Shown here: positions 1 to 8,908 of the stretch, piece after piece
Numbering within the stretch: position 1 is the first letter of the stretch
How the letters are laid out: the number at the start of each line of letters is the position of its first letter
Source of the DNA: Aulosira sp. FACHB-615
GTDB taxonomy: Bacteria > Cyanobacteriota > Cyanobacteriia > Cyanobacteriales > Nostocaceae
DNA: 64,000 nt
NCBI RefSeq assembly: GCF_014698045.1
Contig: NZ_JACJSE010000003.1
Span: forward strand, 510,985-574,984
Direction of reading: 5' to 3'
Program-made: the position numbers and the translations under genes
Notes under the pieces: generated by a model
The model's input: only the letters and a program-made list of their open reading frames with translations
Databases searched by the model: none
Told to the model about the DNA's origin: nothing

Positions 1-498
1 CCTTTCTCTGCTGCTGTGGGGATGTTCTTGATAATTTTTCCTTGAGTACCAAGACTCGGCAAATTTGCTGATGAGATTAGGATAGCTTGCAAATTTACCA
101 CAGGCTATCTCTCAAGATGAATAACCATTTACGGATTTTGCTTTGATTTCATTGAAGTATTTCTTTGGTGTTTTTTTTACTGCTTGTGTGTAGATTTACT
201 AATTTTAACAGTGAAACCCTAAGAAATCGTGAAGTTTATTTAATGGAATTCAGGAGTCTGGAGTCAAAATCCAGTATATAAGCACCTAGTAAATTTCCGT
301 GGCGTGTTTTGTACTAAGCCGCATATAAGTAAATGGGTGAAGTACCATACTCCATCGGATATCTGAAGTAGGCTGCAAAAGGGTGGTGAGGAATTTTCTC
401 CTCATTGATTCTGAATTCTTCTTGAATAATTCCGAGAACTCAACAATGACGTTTTTACTACCCTCGGTAAAAATCTGAGGAAAATGAGGAAAGTAACA
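1..498. other. Intergenic region with short repeat
   Basis: No gene is visible before the first coding region. Bases around 244-272 (AATTCAGGAGTCTGGAG) and 408-425 (GATTCTGAATTCTTCTTG) are copies of the AATTCAGGAGTCAGAATT-type short repeat seen again near 8.75, 8.83, 17.83 and 18.03 kb. The 5' flank of the next gene must hold its promoter, but I cannot assign boxes with confidence. Confidence 0.5.
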
Positions 499-2190
499 AT
501 GCCTGAAAGTAAATTAAAGTTTTTAGTACCTGCAATTGGCGCAGTTGTGGCGGTGACAGGGGGTATAGCAGTCTATACCTATTTGTTCAAAGGGCCATCT
601 GGAGATATTTCCGGGGCTATTGGTAGTGCTAAATTAGTTCCTGAATCAGCCCTGATGACTACTTACATTTCTACTGATGACCAAGTTTGGGCAAAATTAC
701 AGCAGTTCGGTACACCAGAAGCCCAAAAATTACTGGTGAAAAGTTTAGAGGATTTCAATAAAAATACTTTTAAAGGTAGTGATATTTCTTACGATAAAGA
801 TATTAAACCTTGGATTAGTGGCGTGATGATTGCTGTTTTACCACCAAGTAAAACTCAACCTGCTCAGTTAAAATTTCCCACCAATCGAGCCAATCCACCA
901 TTAAAAGTGCAACAAAGCACAAACATGCTAATGGTGATTGGGATCAAAGATAAATTAACTGCTTTGAATTTTGCCAGTAAATTAAAAAATCAAAAAGGAG
1001 TGAAAAGTCAAGAAATTGACTATAAAGGTGAGAAGATTACAGAAACTACTGAGGAAAAGGGTAGACCAACATATAGTGTAGTTGTTAATAATAGTCATTT
1101 AATTTTATCTCCTGACAAACAAGCTGTAGAAAAAGCAATTGATACCTATAAAGGTCAACCTTCCTTTGCTAGTAAGGAAGGTGCTAATCGTTTACTCAGC
1201 CAAAATGTAAATCTGCAAAATACCCTTGTACAAGTTTATGTCCCAGACTACTCTGGGATGGTAGAACAATGGGCAATAAACAACACCCAAGGTAAAGCCT
1301 TGCCGCCCCAAACCTTGTCACAGTTGAAGCAGGTAAAATCAATGGTGGCTGGTGTGGGTATTGATGATCAGGGAGTGCGGGTAAAAGCGATCGCTAATTT
1401 AGATCCGCAACTCAGCAAGTTTCAGTATCAAAACACACCAGCTAAAATATTGTCCCAGTTTCCTGGCGATACCTTTGCATTAATTAGTGGTAACGGTATC
1501 AGCCGTGGTTGGCAAACCTTCACAGAACAATCAAAAGATTATCCTGAAGTTCAGCAAACACTCCAACAAATCCGCACTCAGCTAAAATCTGCCGAGATTG
1601 ACTTAGATAAAGAAGTTTTTGGCTGGATGGATGGCGAATTTGGGATTGGTGCAGTTCCATCTAATCAAGGTGTGTTAGCGAGTGTGGGTTTTGGTGGGGC
1701 GCTGGTGTTTGATACAAGCGATCGCAAAACCGCAGAAGCCACCTTCACAAAACTTGACAACATAGCCAAAGCCCAAGGAGTTAACATCGCCACCCGCAAC
1801 ATCGGTGGTAAAGATGTCACAGAATGGCAAATACCTAAACAAGGCGCATTATTATCTCATGCTTGGTTAGACCAAGATACCGTCTTTTTAGCTGTTGGTG
1901 AACCTGTAGCCGAGGCTTTAGCTGCTGCTAAAAGCCCATCCCTCGATCAAAGCGATACCTTTAAAAATGTCACAGGTTCATTGCAACAACCGAACGGTGG
2001 TTATTTCTATGTAGATATGGATAAAACTGTGACTTTAGTCAACCGCCTTGCAGGTCAAGGTAGACCAATTCCACCTGATGTTAATGCTCTTTTAAGTTCT
2101 ATTCGTGGTTTTGCTGCTACCGCTACTAGTCCAGATAAATCAACCAGTCAGCTAGAAGTTTTGTTAGCACTGAAGCCGAGTCAGAAGTAG
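499..2190 (+). CDS. DUF3352 domain-containing membrane-anchored protein
   Basis: The protein has one N-terminal membrane segment (about residues 6-26 of the form starting at 499) followed by a roughly 530-residue extracytoplasmic domain. The segment LVPESALMTTYIS and the overall layout match the cyanobacterial DUF3352 family, whose function is not known. An in-frame ATG lies at 484, but the AGGAAA just after it is correctly spaced for the ATG at 499 (MPESKLKF...), so I prefer 499. The C-terminal half repeats the style of the N-terminal half (paired 'FxLISGNG' and 'VFLAVGEP' style beta segments), suggesting an internally duplicated fold. It stands alone, convergent with the histidine kinase at 2405. 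Family call is good; function unknown. Confidence 0.8.
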   Translation: MPESKLKFLVPAIGAVVAVTGGIAVYTYLFKGPSGDISGAIGSAKLVPESALMTTYISTDDQVWAKLQQFGTPEAQKLLVKSLEDFNKNTFKGSDISYDKDIKPWISGVMIAVLPPSKTQPAQLKFPTNRANPPLKVQQSTNMLMVIGIKDKLTALNFASKLKNQKGVKSQEIDYKGEKITETTEEKGRPTYSVVVNNSHLILSPDKQAVEKAIDTYKGQPSFASKEGANRLLSQNVNLQNTLVQVYVPDYSGMVEQWAINNTQGKALPPQTLSQLKQVKSMVAGVGIDDQGVRVKAIANLDPQLSKFQYQNTPAKILSQFPGDTFALISGNGISRGWQTFTEQSKDYPEVQQTLQQIRTQLKSAEIDLDKEVFGWMDGEFGIGAVPSNQGVLASVGFGGALVFDTSDRKTAEATFTKLDNIAKAQGVNIATRNIGGKDVTEWQIPKQGALLSHAWLDQDTVFLAVGEPVAEALAAAKSPSLDQSDTFKNVTGSLQQPNGGYFYVDMDKTVTLVNRLAGQGRPIPPDVNALLSSIRGFAATATSPDKSTSQLEVLLALKPSQK

Positions 2191-2194
2191 GGAT

Positions 2195-2402
2195 TGGGGA
2201 GTGGGTGTGAGGGTATAAGGGTGTAGGGGTGTAAGGGAAATGTCACTAAGAAAATCTGAAACCCTTGTCAGGACTAAGTTTAGAGATATAGGGGGGTGGG
2301 GTGTAGGGGAAGAGTACTAATTTATAACTATGTAATGCTCGTTTTTATTCTTTCCCTTATACCCCTACCCACTCACAACTCCCTACTCCCTACTCCCTAC
2401 TT
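2195..2402. repeat. Inverted G/C-biased short repeats between convergent genes
   Basis: The plus strand carries runs such as GGGTGTAGGGGTGTAAGGGAA near 2219-2239 and the near-complement TTCCCTTATACCCCTACCC near 2350-2370, followed by tandem CTACTCC units up to 2402. The two arms could form a long imperfect hairpin that ends transcription from both sides. Similar GGGGTGTAAGGG tracts recur elsewhere (about 10.98, 61.09 kb). Confidence 0.6.
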
Positions 2403-2404
2403 AA

Positions 2405-4582
2405 CTACTGTTTCACCGGGATTTGAATTTTAAACTCAGTTCCTTCACCGAGAGTAGAGACACAATCTAACTTACCGTGATGCTTTTCGGTAATAATTTG
2501 ATAACTAATTGCCATACCCATTCCTGTACCTTTACCCACAGGTTTAGTAGTAAAGAAGGGGTCGAAGATGCGATGTTTGACTTGTTCAGACATTCCAGGG
2601 CCATTATCTGCGATCGCAATTTCGATACATTGAGTATCAAAGGCACAAGTGCGGATAGTAATTTGTGGTTTTGCGGCTGTGGAGTTTTGACTATTCAAAA
2701 ATGACTCTTCTAAAGCATCCATCGCATTAACTAATATATTCATCAACACTTGATTTAGTTGTCCAGCAAAACATTCGACCAAGGGTAAATTACCATAGTC
2801 ACGAATAACTTCAACTCCTGGATAGTCTGGTTTTTCTTTAAGACGGTATTGCAAAATTAATAATGTACTTTCAATCCCTTCATGAATATCAACTGTTTTA
2901 AAATCAGCTTCATCCATGCGGGAAAAGTTTCGCAGTGATAAGACAATATTGCGAATTCTTTCAGTTCCCATTTTCATAGAAGGCAGAATCTTATCTAAAT
3001 CTGCAATCATAAAATCTAAATCAATTTCTTCAGCTAATGCTTGAATTTCTGGGTCTTCATCAAGATAGCGTTCTTGGTAAAGATGAAGTATTTGCATCAG
3101 ACTTTGAATATATTCGCTTAGGTGGGTAATATTACCATGAATAAAATTGACAGGATTATTAATTTCATGGGCGACTCCTGCTACTAGTTGACCAAGACTA
3201 GACATTTTTTCATTTTGAATAACTTGCGCCTGGGTGCGTTGTAATTCAATTAATGTTGTTTTTAATTCAGCAGTACGTTCTTCTACTCGGTCTTCTAATT
3301 CTGTCTTACTCGCTTCTAAAGCACTAAAAGATTGACGCAGTTGTTCAGCCATATAATTAAAAGACTGAGCTAATGTATTGAGTTCTTCTATTTTGCTAAT
3401 ATTTAAAGTTTGTTCTAAATCCCCCGATGCCATTGCCTGACTAGCGCGATTGATTCGCAAAATTGGTTGAATGACCCAACCGGAAGTCAAATAACCAATA
3501 AGAGTTGCCACTATTAATGCAGCTAAACAAAGAAGAACTGTAATTTGAGTGTTCGTAATAATCTTAGCCATAAAGGCTTTTTCTGGCACACTCATAACTA
3601 CTAACCAATCTAGTCCATATTGATCACGCCAAGGTGTGACATATACAAACTTTGTCTCTTTTGGCAGTTGCAACTGAATTTTTTTTTGTTCAGTAATTGA
3701 CTGAAAGCCATTAAATTTATTTTCAATATATTTGGCAATATTTTTAATTACTGGATCTGGACTTTCTGTAGCTTTGATTCGTTGGGCTTCATCCTTAACT
3801 ATTGCAAAAGTATCTTGCTTAGTAGAACTGGCAATTAACAGACCATTACGTTCGACAATAAACACCTGTCCAAAATTGCTAATATCTAAACGCCGCAAAA
3901 ATTCACTCAACTTCAACAAATGAATGTCTGCGCCAACCATACCCAATAATCGCTGATTTGCGTCATATATAGGACGACCAGCAGAGGCAGTTATATAAGC
4001 ACTATCAAGAGAATTCCAGGCGTAAATCCGCGACCAAATTGGTTTACCAGCTTTGATTGGTTCGGTATACCAACTTTCTTTAAAGTTATTGTATTCAAAA
4101 GTGTAGTTGATGCGGGTGCGATCGCCATGCGAATCAGTGGCGTAGTTTAGTCCATTGTTGGGTAATTTAGCATTCCAATCATCAATAGTAACTGTTTTAC
4201 CATCGTAGCGGGCGGCTCCGACTCCCTCACCTGTGGTTAATCCCATACCAATGTAAGTGAGGTCATAAGCCTGCATTTCCTTCCAGAAAAACTTACCAAT
4301 GGTTTTGCGATCGCGCACATCTAACAATCCCATTGCGATCGCATCTGCATTAATCTGATTTACCTTGTGGGGAATAGATAAATAAGCATCTAAATGCTGC
4401 TGTACTATGCTATTGGTTCGATTCATTAACTGATCTGCCAAGTCATTAACTGCTTGTCGTCCATTTTTAAATGACAAGTAGCCGACTAAACCCACCGCAC
4501 CAAAGATTTGTAATGCAAAAGGAATAATCAACACTAGTTGCAATGGAAAAGCTTTAACTTTGGGAGAGTCAGTCTTACTCAT
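2405..4582 (-). CDS. Cache-HAMP sensor histidine kinase
   Basis: A 725-residue membrane sensor kinase that autophosphorylates a histidine in response to an extracytoplasmic signal. Order: membrane segment (~15-35), a large periplasmic sensor domain of double-Cache type (~40-335), second membrane segment (~345-368), HAMP, coiled coil with EERTAELKTTL, HisKA box GVAHEINNPVNFIHGN with the phospho-acceptor near His472, then the ATPase domain with N box (NILVNAMDALEE), G1 box (DNGPGM) and FDPFFTTKPVGKGTGMGMA. It carries no receiver domain and no response regulator gene is adjacent, so its partner is unknown. The catalytic part is closely similar to the kinase at 13222-15210 and to the remnant at 24290-24592, so these are paralogues. 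All catalytic boxes look intact. Confidence 0.92.
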   Translation of the reverse strand: MSKTDSPKVKAFPLQLVLIIPFALQIFGAVGLVGYLSFKNGRQAVNDLADQLMNRTNSIVQQHLDAYLSIPHKVNQINADAIAMGLLDVRDRKTIGKFFWKEMQAYDLTYIGMGLTTGEGVGAARYDGKTVTIDDWNAKLPNNGLNYATDSHGDRTRINYTFEYNNFKESWYTEPIKAGKPIWSRIYAWNSLDSAYITASAGRPIYDANQRLLGMVGADIHLLKLSEFLRRLDISNFGQVFIVERNGLLIASSTKQDTFAIVKDEAQRIKATESPDPVIKNIAKYIENKFNGFQSITEQKKIQLQLPKETKFVYVTPWRDQYGLDWLVVMSVPEKAFMAKIITNTQITVLLCLAALIVATLIGYLTSGWVIQPILRINRASQAMASGDLEQTLNISKIEELNTLAQSFNYMAEQLRQSFSALEASKTELEDRVEERTAELKTTLIELQRTQAQVIQNEKMSSLGQLVAGVAHEINNPVNFIHGNITHLSEYIQSLMQILHLYQERYLDEDPEIQALAEEIDLDFMIADLDKILPSMKMGTERIRNIVLSLRNFSRMDEADFKTVDIHEGIESTLLILQYRLKEKPDYPGVEVIRDYGNLPLVECFAGQLNQVLMNILVNAMDALEESFLNSQNSTAAKPQITIRTCAFDTQCIEIAIADNGPGMSEQVKHRIFDPFFTTKPVGKGTGMGMAISYQIITEKHHGKLDCVSTLGEGTEFKIQIPVKQ

Positions 4583-4801
4583 TCAATTTCTTTCTTCCAA
4601 CCGTGGATAGAGGTAAATTTATACTTTGTGACCTAGTATTCCCACAGGTGATGACTAACTCAACATTTAGGGGTAAAAATTTAGTTTTGTAAATTACGGA
4701 TGAGAAGATGTAGCATCTTCCAGAATCATCTAGGACGGTTATTCCCACCAGAAATTATCAACAGGATTTGTCAGAATGAAAAGTAATTTGAGGGCTAAAA
4801 A

Positions 4802-5122
4802 ATGAAATTTTCCATTGACTCTGTGTACAACTGGTATCGCAATTTAATTCGTAATCCGAAGTATCGCTGGTGGGTAATTTTAGGAACACTAGTTTATTTC
4901 ATCAGCCCTATTGATATTGTTCCTGATATTTTTCCTATCGTTGGCGAACTTGATGATGTTTTACTGATGACACTATTAGTAACTGAAGTATCTGGGTTAG
5001 TCATTGATGGTTGGAAAGCACGTAAAGGTGTAGAGACTACTACTACCAATCCTACCGACAGTTCCAATGATGTTGATTCCTCTGCAAAAACAGTTGATGT
5101 TGATGCTGTGTCAGTTAAATAA
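4802..5122 (+). CDS. DUF1232 (YkvA-like) small membrane protein
   Basis: A 106-residue protein whose segment RWWVILGTLVYFISPIDIVP, followed by DIFPIVGELDDVLL, is the hallmark of the DUF1232 family. The hydrophobic stretch at about residues 22-42 with the conserved SPIDIVPD turn indicates a membrane-associated protein; the acidic Thr/Asp/Ser-rich tail is variable in the family. The function is not established. It is a single-gene unit ending in a strong terminator hairpin at 5141. The start ATG follows an AT-rich region with GAGGGC 8 bases upstream. Confidence 0.85.
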   Translation: MKFSIDSVYNWYRNLIRNPKYRWWVILGTLVYFISPIDIVPDIFPIVGELDDVLLMTLLVTEVSGLVIDGWKARKGVETTTTNPTDSSNDVDSSAKTVDVDAVSVK

Positions 5123-5140
5123 GTTTTTACAAATAAATAA

Positions 5141-5178
5141 ATCCTCTGTTTGTTCAAGCAAACAGAGGATATTTTTTT
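5141..5178. terminator. Rho-independent terminator
   Basis: Perfect 12-bp stem ATCCTCTGTTTG / CAAACAGAGGAT with a 6-base loop, followed by ATTTTTTT. It ends the DUF1232 gene; the phosphatase gene converging from the right ends at 5200, so the hairpin may serve both strands. Confidence 0.9.
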
Positions 5179-5199
5179 ACCCTATATCCCGCATTAGAG

Positions 5200-6204
5200 C
5201 TAAATTCCCAAATCCTTCATTACTTGCAACCATTTATCTGGTGTTTGTAGAGTTTGCTGGAGAAATTTGGTTGTCAAATTACTGGCATTAGCTTGATATA
5301 GCAGTGTGGCATAAGTAAAACGACTAGCTGGTTTTTTGAAATTATCTTTGCCATAAATAGAAATTAATTCTGCCAGCTTTTCTTCTACTTTCAGAATTAC
5401 TTGCGGCGCGAGGTCAAGTAAATTTTGTATCCACTGTTCTTTATGGGCAATAAAAGCTGATAATTCTGGATTTGAGGACTTTCTAAACTCATCACAAATC
5501 GCCTGAATTTTTTCCCATCTATAACTACTCCAAGGTTTAGCCATCATGACTGGCAATTGCCATTTAACTATTTCTTCTTGCCAATAGTCTTTCGGTGCTG
5601 GCACTTGTACAATTTCAAAATTAGGTAAAATTAGGGCAGTCAATTGTCCACCATGACAAGCGCCTGTGTCGATACCATAAGCTTTTTGTGCAATTATGAG
5701 TGGGGAATCGCCAACCACACGATGACCAAAAATTATTGGTTTAACGCCAGTATACAATTGACTCCAAGATATATCTCTATATTTTTTTTCTAGATGCTTT
5801 TCACCTGCGGTACAACCACATAAAACTTCTTGTTTTTGTTCTTCAATGGGTATGCCATCTTCTACCGCCGCATGAACAAAAATTGCCTGATCAGTTTCGT
5901 AATAGTAAGGTAAATTACTAATCCATTCTAAAAATTCGCCATAGCGATCGCCAAATTGTAATTTAACAATTTCCTGGGAGTAAGAAAGAGTTTGCTTCAA
6001 ATGTTTGCGTTCGTGATTTCCCATTAACACCACTGTGTTGGGGCGATTTCTGAGAAAGTCATATACTTTGACCGAATCAACTCCCCGATCAACAATATCT
6101 CCTAAACTGATTAAGCAATCTTCCTCTGTAATTTCTACTTTGCTTAATAGCTGAAGCAGTTCTTCATAGCAACCATGAATATCACCGACTGCAATTGTTC
6201 GCAT
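5200..6204 (-). CDS. PPP-family serine/threonine protein phosphatase-like metallophosphoesterase
   Basis: A 334-residue calcineurin-type phosphoesterase. The di-metal site motifs are all present near the N terminus: GDIHGCYEEL (residues 7-16), LGDIVDRG (34-41) and MGNHERK (61-67), with the later H in FVHAAVEDG and GHRVVGD (about 160-166). Such bacterial PPP enzymes dephosphorylate Ser/Thr/Tyr residues or small substrates; which one cannot be told from sequence. The C-terminal ~120 residues (from about 215) are a less conserved helical extension. It is monocistronic, preceded by a 9-bp inverted repeat at 6234-6260 that may be an operator. Confidence 0.88.
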   Translation of the reverse strand: MRTIAVGDIHGCYEELLQLLSKVEITEEDCLISLGDIVDRGVDSVKVYDFLRNRPNTVVLMGNHERKHLKQTLSYSQEIVKLQFGDRYGEFLEWISNLPYYYETDQAIFVHAAVEDGIPIEEQKQEVLCGCTAGEKHLEKKYRDISWSQLYTGVKPIIFGHRVVGDSPLIIAQKAYGIDTGACHGGQLTALILPNFEIVQVPAPKDYWQEEIVKWQLPVMMAKPWSSYRWEKIQAICDEFRKSSNPELSAFIAHKEQWIQNLLDLAPQVILKVEEKLAELISIYGKDNFKKPASRFTYATLLYQANASNLTTKFLQQTLQTPDKWLQVMKDLGI

Positions 6205-6233
6205 TGTCCCAAATTCAATCGAATAATTTCATT

Positions 6234-6260
6234 ATACTACAAGTATAACTTTTGTAGTAT
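6234..6260. promoter_or_regulatory. Perfect inverted repeat upstream of phosphatase gene
   Basis: ATACTACAA and TTGTAGTAT form a perfect 9-bp inverted repeat with a 9-base AT-rich spacer, centred about 43 bases before the phosphatase start codon on the minus strand. The geometry fits an operator for a dimeric regulator overlapping a promoter. No T-run follows, so it is less likely a terminator. Confidence 0.45.
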
Positions 6261-6621
6261 GTAGTCGCATAGGATTTAGAACAGTGGAAGAGTGATACCA
6301 TTTTGGATTTTAGATTTTGCGAAAAGTTGCGTGGGCGGGTTCCCCGACTTGAGCAAACTTTTCAAGACAGATTTTGGATTGGGTAAGGGTTGAACGGTAA
6401 GCTTTTGAGCCGTCAATCTGTCGCAATCATTTTTTAATTTGGTGTGAGGTTTGAATTTTGACTTCCCAGTAGGAGTGTATCTATCTAAAACCCTTACACC
6501 CATTCTTTTCAATCCCGACATTGGCTGATGCTCAATTTGGTTAAAAATCTCACTGATGGCAGAAGTTTTACTGAGTCAACTTCTCTAAAATCAGTTATGC
6601 AATAACTGAAACTAGCTAACA
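6261..6621. other. Intergenic region, divergent phosphatase / rppA-like
   Basis: No credible gene. It contains short Nostoc-type repeat pieces, e.g. CCCCGACTTGAGCAAACTTT at 6343-6362 and AAAACCCTTACACCCATTC near 6487-6505, and must include the rppA-like promoter. Short minus-strand open frames here have repeat-like composition and no recognisable protein. Confidence 0.4.
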
Positions 6622-7302
6622 ATGCGAATACTTCTGGTAGAAGATGACACCGCCCAATTAGAACCCTTACAAACAGCATTGTCTCAAGCTGGACATATTG
6701 TAGATGGTGTAGAAAATGGTGCGATCGCTCAATGGGCAATTACCCAGCGAGATTATGACTTATTGATATTAGACTGGATGCTACCAGAAATCAGTGGTTT
6801 GGATTTATGTCGGCAATATCGCAAAGCAGGTAAAACCGCACCTGTATTGATGTTGACAGCAAAAGATACCACTGGCGAAAAAGTCACAGGTTTAGATGCT
6901 GGTGCAGATGATTATTTAGTCAAACCTACAGATTTATTTGAATTATTAGCTAGAGTGCGAGCTTTAGGTAGGCGATCGCCTGTTTGGCAAGGTGATAAAC
7001 TCCAACTGGCGGATCTGCAACTGCACATTTCCACACAGATTGTAGAACGAGGTGCAGCCCAGGTGGAATTATCTACCCGCGAATTTCAACTATTAGAATA
7101 TTTAATGCGTCACCCTTGTCAAATTTTAAGTCGTAATCAAATTGAACAAGCTTTATGGGAATGGGGTAGTGAACCGGAAAGTAATGCTACAACTACTTTA
7201 GTACGCCGTTTGCGCCAGCGTTTACAGTTACTAAATGCAGCAGATTGGCTAGAAACCGTTTATGGTATGGGTTATCGTCTCAATCCTGAACGGCAAAAAT
7301 AA
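6622..7302 (+). CDS. rppA: OmpR-family response regulator, RppA-like
   Basis: A 226-residue DNA-binding response regulator. The receiver domain (1-115) has the acidic pocket EDD at residues 7-9, phospho-acceptor Asp51 in LILDWMLPE, Thr79 and Lys101 in VKP. The winged-helix output domain (~125-220) has LSTREFQLLEYLMRHP and TTLVRRLRQRL followed by ETVYGMGYRL. It lies 19 bases upstream of the cognate kinase gene, forming a two-component operon. In Synechocystis the closest named pair, RppA/RppB (NrsR/NrsS), controls photosynthesis genes in response to redox and a nickel efflux operon; whether this pair senses the same signal is inference. No efflux operon is next to it here. Confidence 0.88.
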   Translation: MRILLVEDDTAQLEPLQTALSQAGHIVDGVENGAIAQWAITQRDYDLLILDWMLPEISGLDLCRQYRKAGKTAPVLMLTAKDTTGEKVTGLDAGADDYLVKPTDLFELLARVRALGRRSPVWQGDKLQLADLQLHISTQIVERGAAQVELSTREFQLLEYLMRHPCQILSRNQIEQALWEWGSEPESNATTTLVRRLRQRLQLLNAADWLETVYGMGYRLNPERQK

Positions 7303-7321
7303 AGTTTAATTTTTCTGAGTT

Positions 7322-8599
7322 ATGTTCAACCGTAGCCGCCGTAACTTGGCTAGTTGGTTTACTCTCTCAATGGGTAGTATTCTGGTAATTTTTGCTGGGA
7401 TTCTTTATTATCAAGAATCAGTCCAGCAGCTAGAAGTTGTAGATTTGATTCTCTACAATAAATCTAAAGTAATTACATCTAGTATCAAGTACAAAGATTA
7501 TCAAGGCGAAAAACAAGTATTTCTGAAAAATTTACCAGTTTTAGGAAATAACCCACCACCAGAAGATAGTGATATTATTTATGCTCGGTGGTATGACACT
7601 CAAGGTAATCTCAAGCGTTACTTTGGGCAAATTAACCAGAAAAAATTAACCCAAAGATATGCTTATCGTACATTAAAAATTACCCATAAATCTGATTTAA
7701 CATCACCAGAAATTTGGGTAAGAGAAATTACTTTACCAGTAGAGTATCAAGATAAGTTAATTGGCTATTTGCAAATGGCAATACCAATGACTCGTGTCCA
7801 AGAATTACTTCATAGATTTTTAATTCTACTCATATCCACAGTATTCATTGCTTTAGCAATCACAGGTTTAACAGGATGGTTTCTTAGTGGTATAGCAATG
7901 CAACCTATCCAGCTAAGTTACAGACAACTCGAACGTTTTACTGCCCATGCTTCCCATGAATTACGTACTCCCTTAGCGGCAATTTTGAGTAATGCTCAAG
8001 TTGGTTTACTCGCGCCAATAGAAGATAGTAATAGTAAACATTTACGCCTAGAAAAAGTCGCGGAAGTTGCCAAATCAATGAATACATTGATTGGCAATTT
8101 ACTATTTCTGGCACGCCGGACAGGGCGATTAACTCCAGAGTCTTTAAAAGAAGTTGACTTGAGAAACTTACTAGCGGAATTATTCAATTCTCCTTCTGTA
8201 AAGACTACCGCTAAAGATTTAAATCTCAAGAGTGATTTACCAAAATCGCCAATTATGGTAAAACTAGATGCTGATTTAATATGTTTAGCTGTGATGAATT
8301 TGCTGGGTAATGCTTGTAAATATACTCCGGCTGGTGGGATGGTAGAGTTACGTTTATTTAGTAGATACAATCAGGCATTCATTGAAGTAGAAGATAATGG
8401 AATTGGAATTGCTGCCGCACATTTACCACATATCTTTGAGCAATTTTATCGGGTAGAACAACATCAGACAAATTCGGCGAGTGGCTTTGGACTGGGATTA
8501 GCGATCGCACAACAAATCATTGAAGCACATGGCGGACATCTCAGTGTGAAAAGTGAACAAGGCAAAGGTTCAATCTTTCAAATTAAACTACCACTTTAA
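7322..8599 (+). CDS. rppB: Two-component sensor histidine kinase, RppB-like
   Basis: A 425-residue kinase with two membrane segments (~15-30 and ~165-188) bracketing a ~130-residue extracytoplasmic sensor region, then a classical HisKA domain with HASHELRTPLAAIL (phospho-acceptor His212) and an HATPase_c domain with NLLGNACKYTP, VEDNGIGI and GFGLGLAIAQQII. There is hardly any room for a full HAMP. Translationally close to the response regulator gene before it and ended by a strong terminator at 8625, so the two form a bicistronic operon. The gene name rests on the pair resembling RppA/RppB and is less certain than the kinase function. Confidence 0.88.
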   Translation: MFNRSRRNLASWFTLSMGSILVIFAGILYYQESVQQLEVVDLILYNKSKVITSSIKYKDYQGEKQVFLKNLPVLGNNPPPEDSDIIYARWYDTQGNLKRYFGQINQKKLTQRYAYRTLKITHKSDLTSPEIWVREITLPVEYQDKLIGYLQMAIPMTRVQELLHRFLILLISTVFIALAITGLTGWFLSGIAMQPIQLSYRQLERFTAHASHELRTPLAAILSNAQVGLLAPIEDSNSKHLRLEKVAEVAKSMNTLIGNLLFLARRTGRLTPESLKEVDLRNLLAELFNSPSVKTTAKDLNLKSDLPKSPIMVKLDADLICLAVMNLLGNACKYTPAGGMVELRLFSRYNQAFIEVEDNGIGIAAAHLPHIFEQFYRVEQHQTNSASGFGLGLAIAQQIIEAHGGHLSVKSEQGKGSIFQIKLPL

Positions 8600-8624
8600 G
8601 AGTAAATATAAATCGATAATTTTA

Positions 8625-8659
8625 GATCCCCGACTTCTTGAATAAGTCGGGGATCTTTT
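8625..8659 (+). terminator. Rho-independent terminator of the rppAB-like operon
   Basis: Stem GATCCCCGACTT / AAGTCGGGGATC with a 7-base loop, followed by TTTT. The same CCCCGACTT core recurs in the hairpin at 37649, a frequent cyanobacterial terminator sequence. Confidence 0.88.
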
Positions 8660-8908
8660 CATTCACAAAAGGTGAACAATGATGATGTTTGTCACTTTTA
8701 TGTCACATTTATCCTGAATCATAAATAAGTAATTGGTAAGAATTCAGCACTCAGGAGTCAAAATTGAAAAGCAATCTAAAATAATTGAGGCTTCTATTTA
8801 TCAATTTTTTCTGATTTATCTAGCATTCTGACTTCTGAATTCTGACTCCTGAATTCTTCTTCAATACCCAACATTGCTCATTACACTCAAGACTAAGCAG
8901 GAGTCGAT
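8660..8908. repeat. Intergenic region with AATTCAGGAGTCA-type repeats
   Basis: Copies of the short repeat in both orientations: AATTCAGCACTCAGGAGTCA at 8741-8760, and CTGACTTCTGAATTCTGACT followed by CCTGAATTCTTC at about 8828-8860. These could pair as a large hairpin. The far 3' part (CAGGAG at 8898-8903) is the ribosome binding site of the permease gene. Confidence 0.6.

Noticed and set aside
6276..6739. Two overlapping minus-strand frames (81 and 76 codons) before rppA-like gene
   Set aside because: They overlap the start of the response regulator gene or run through repeat-type sequence; no protein-like pattern.
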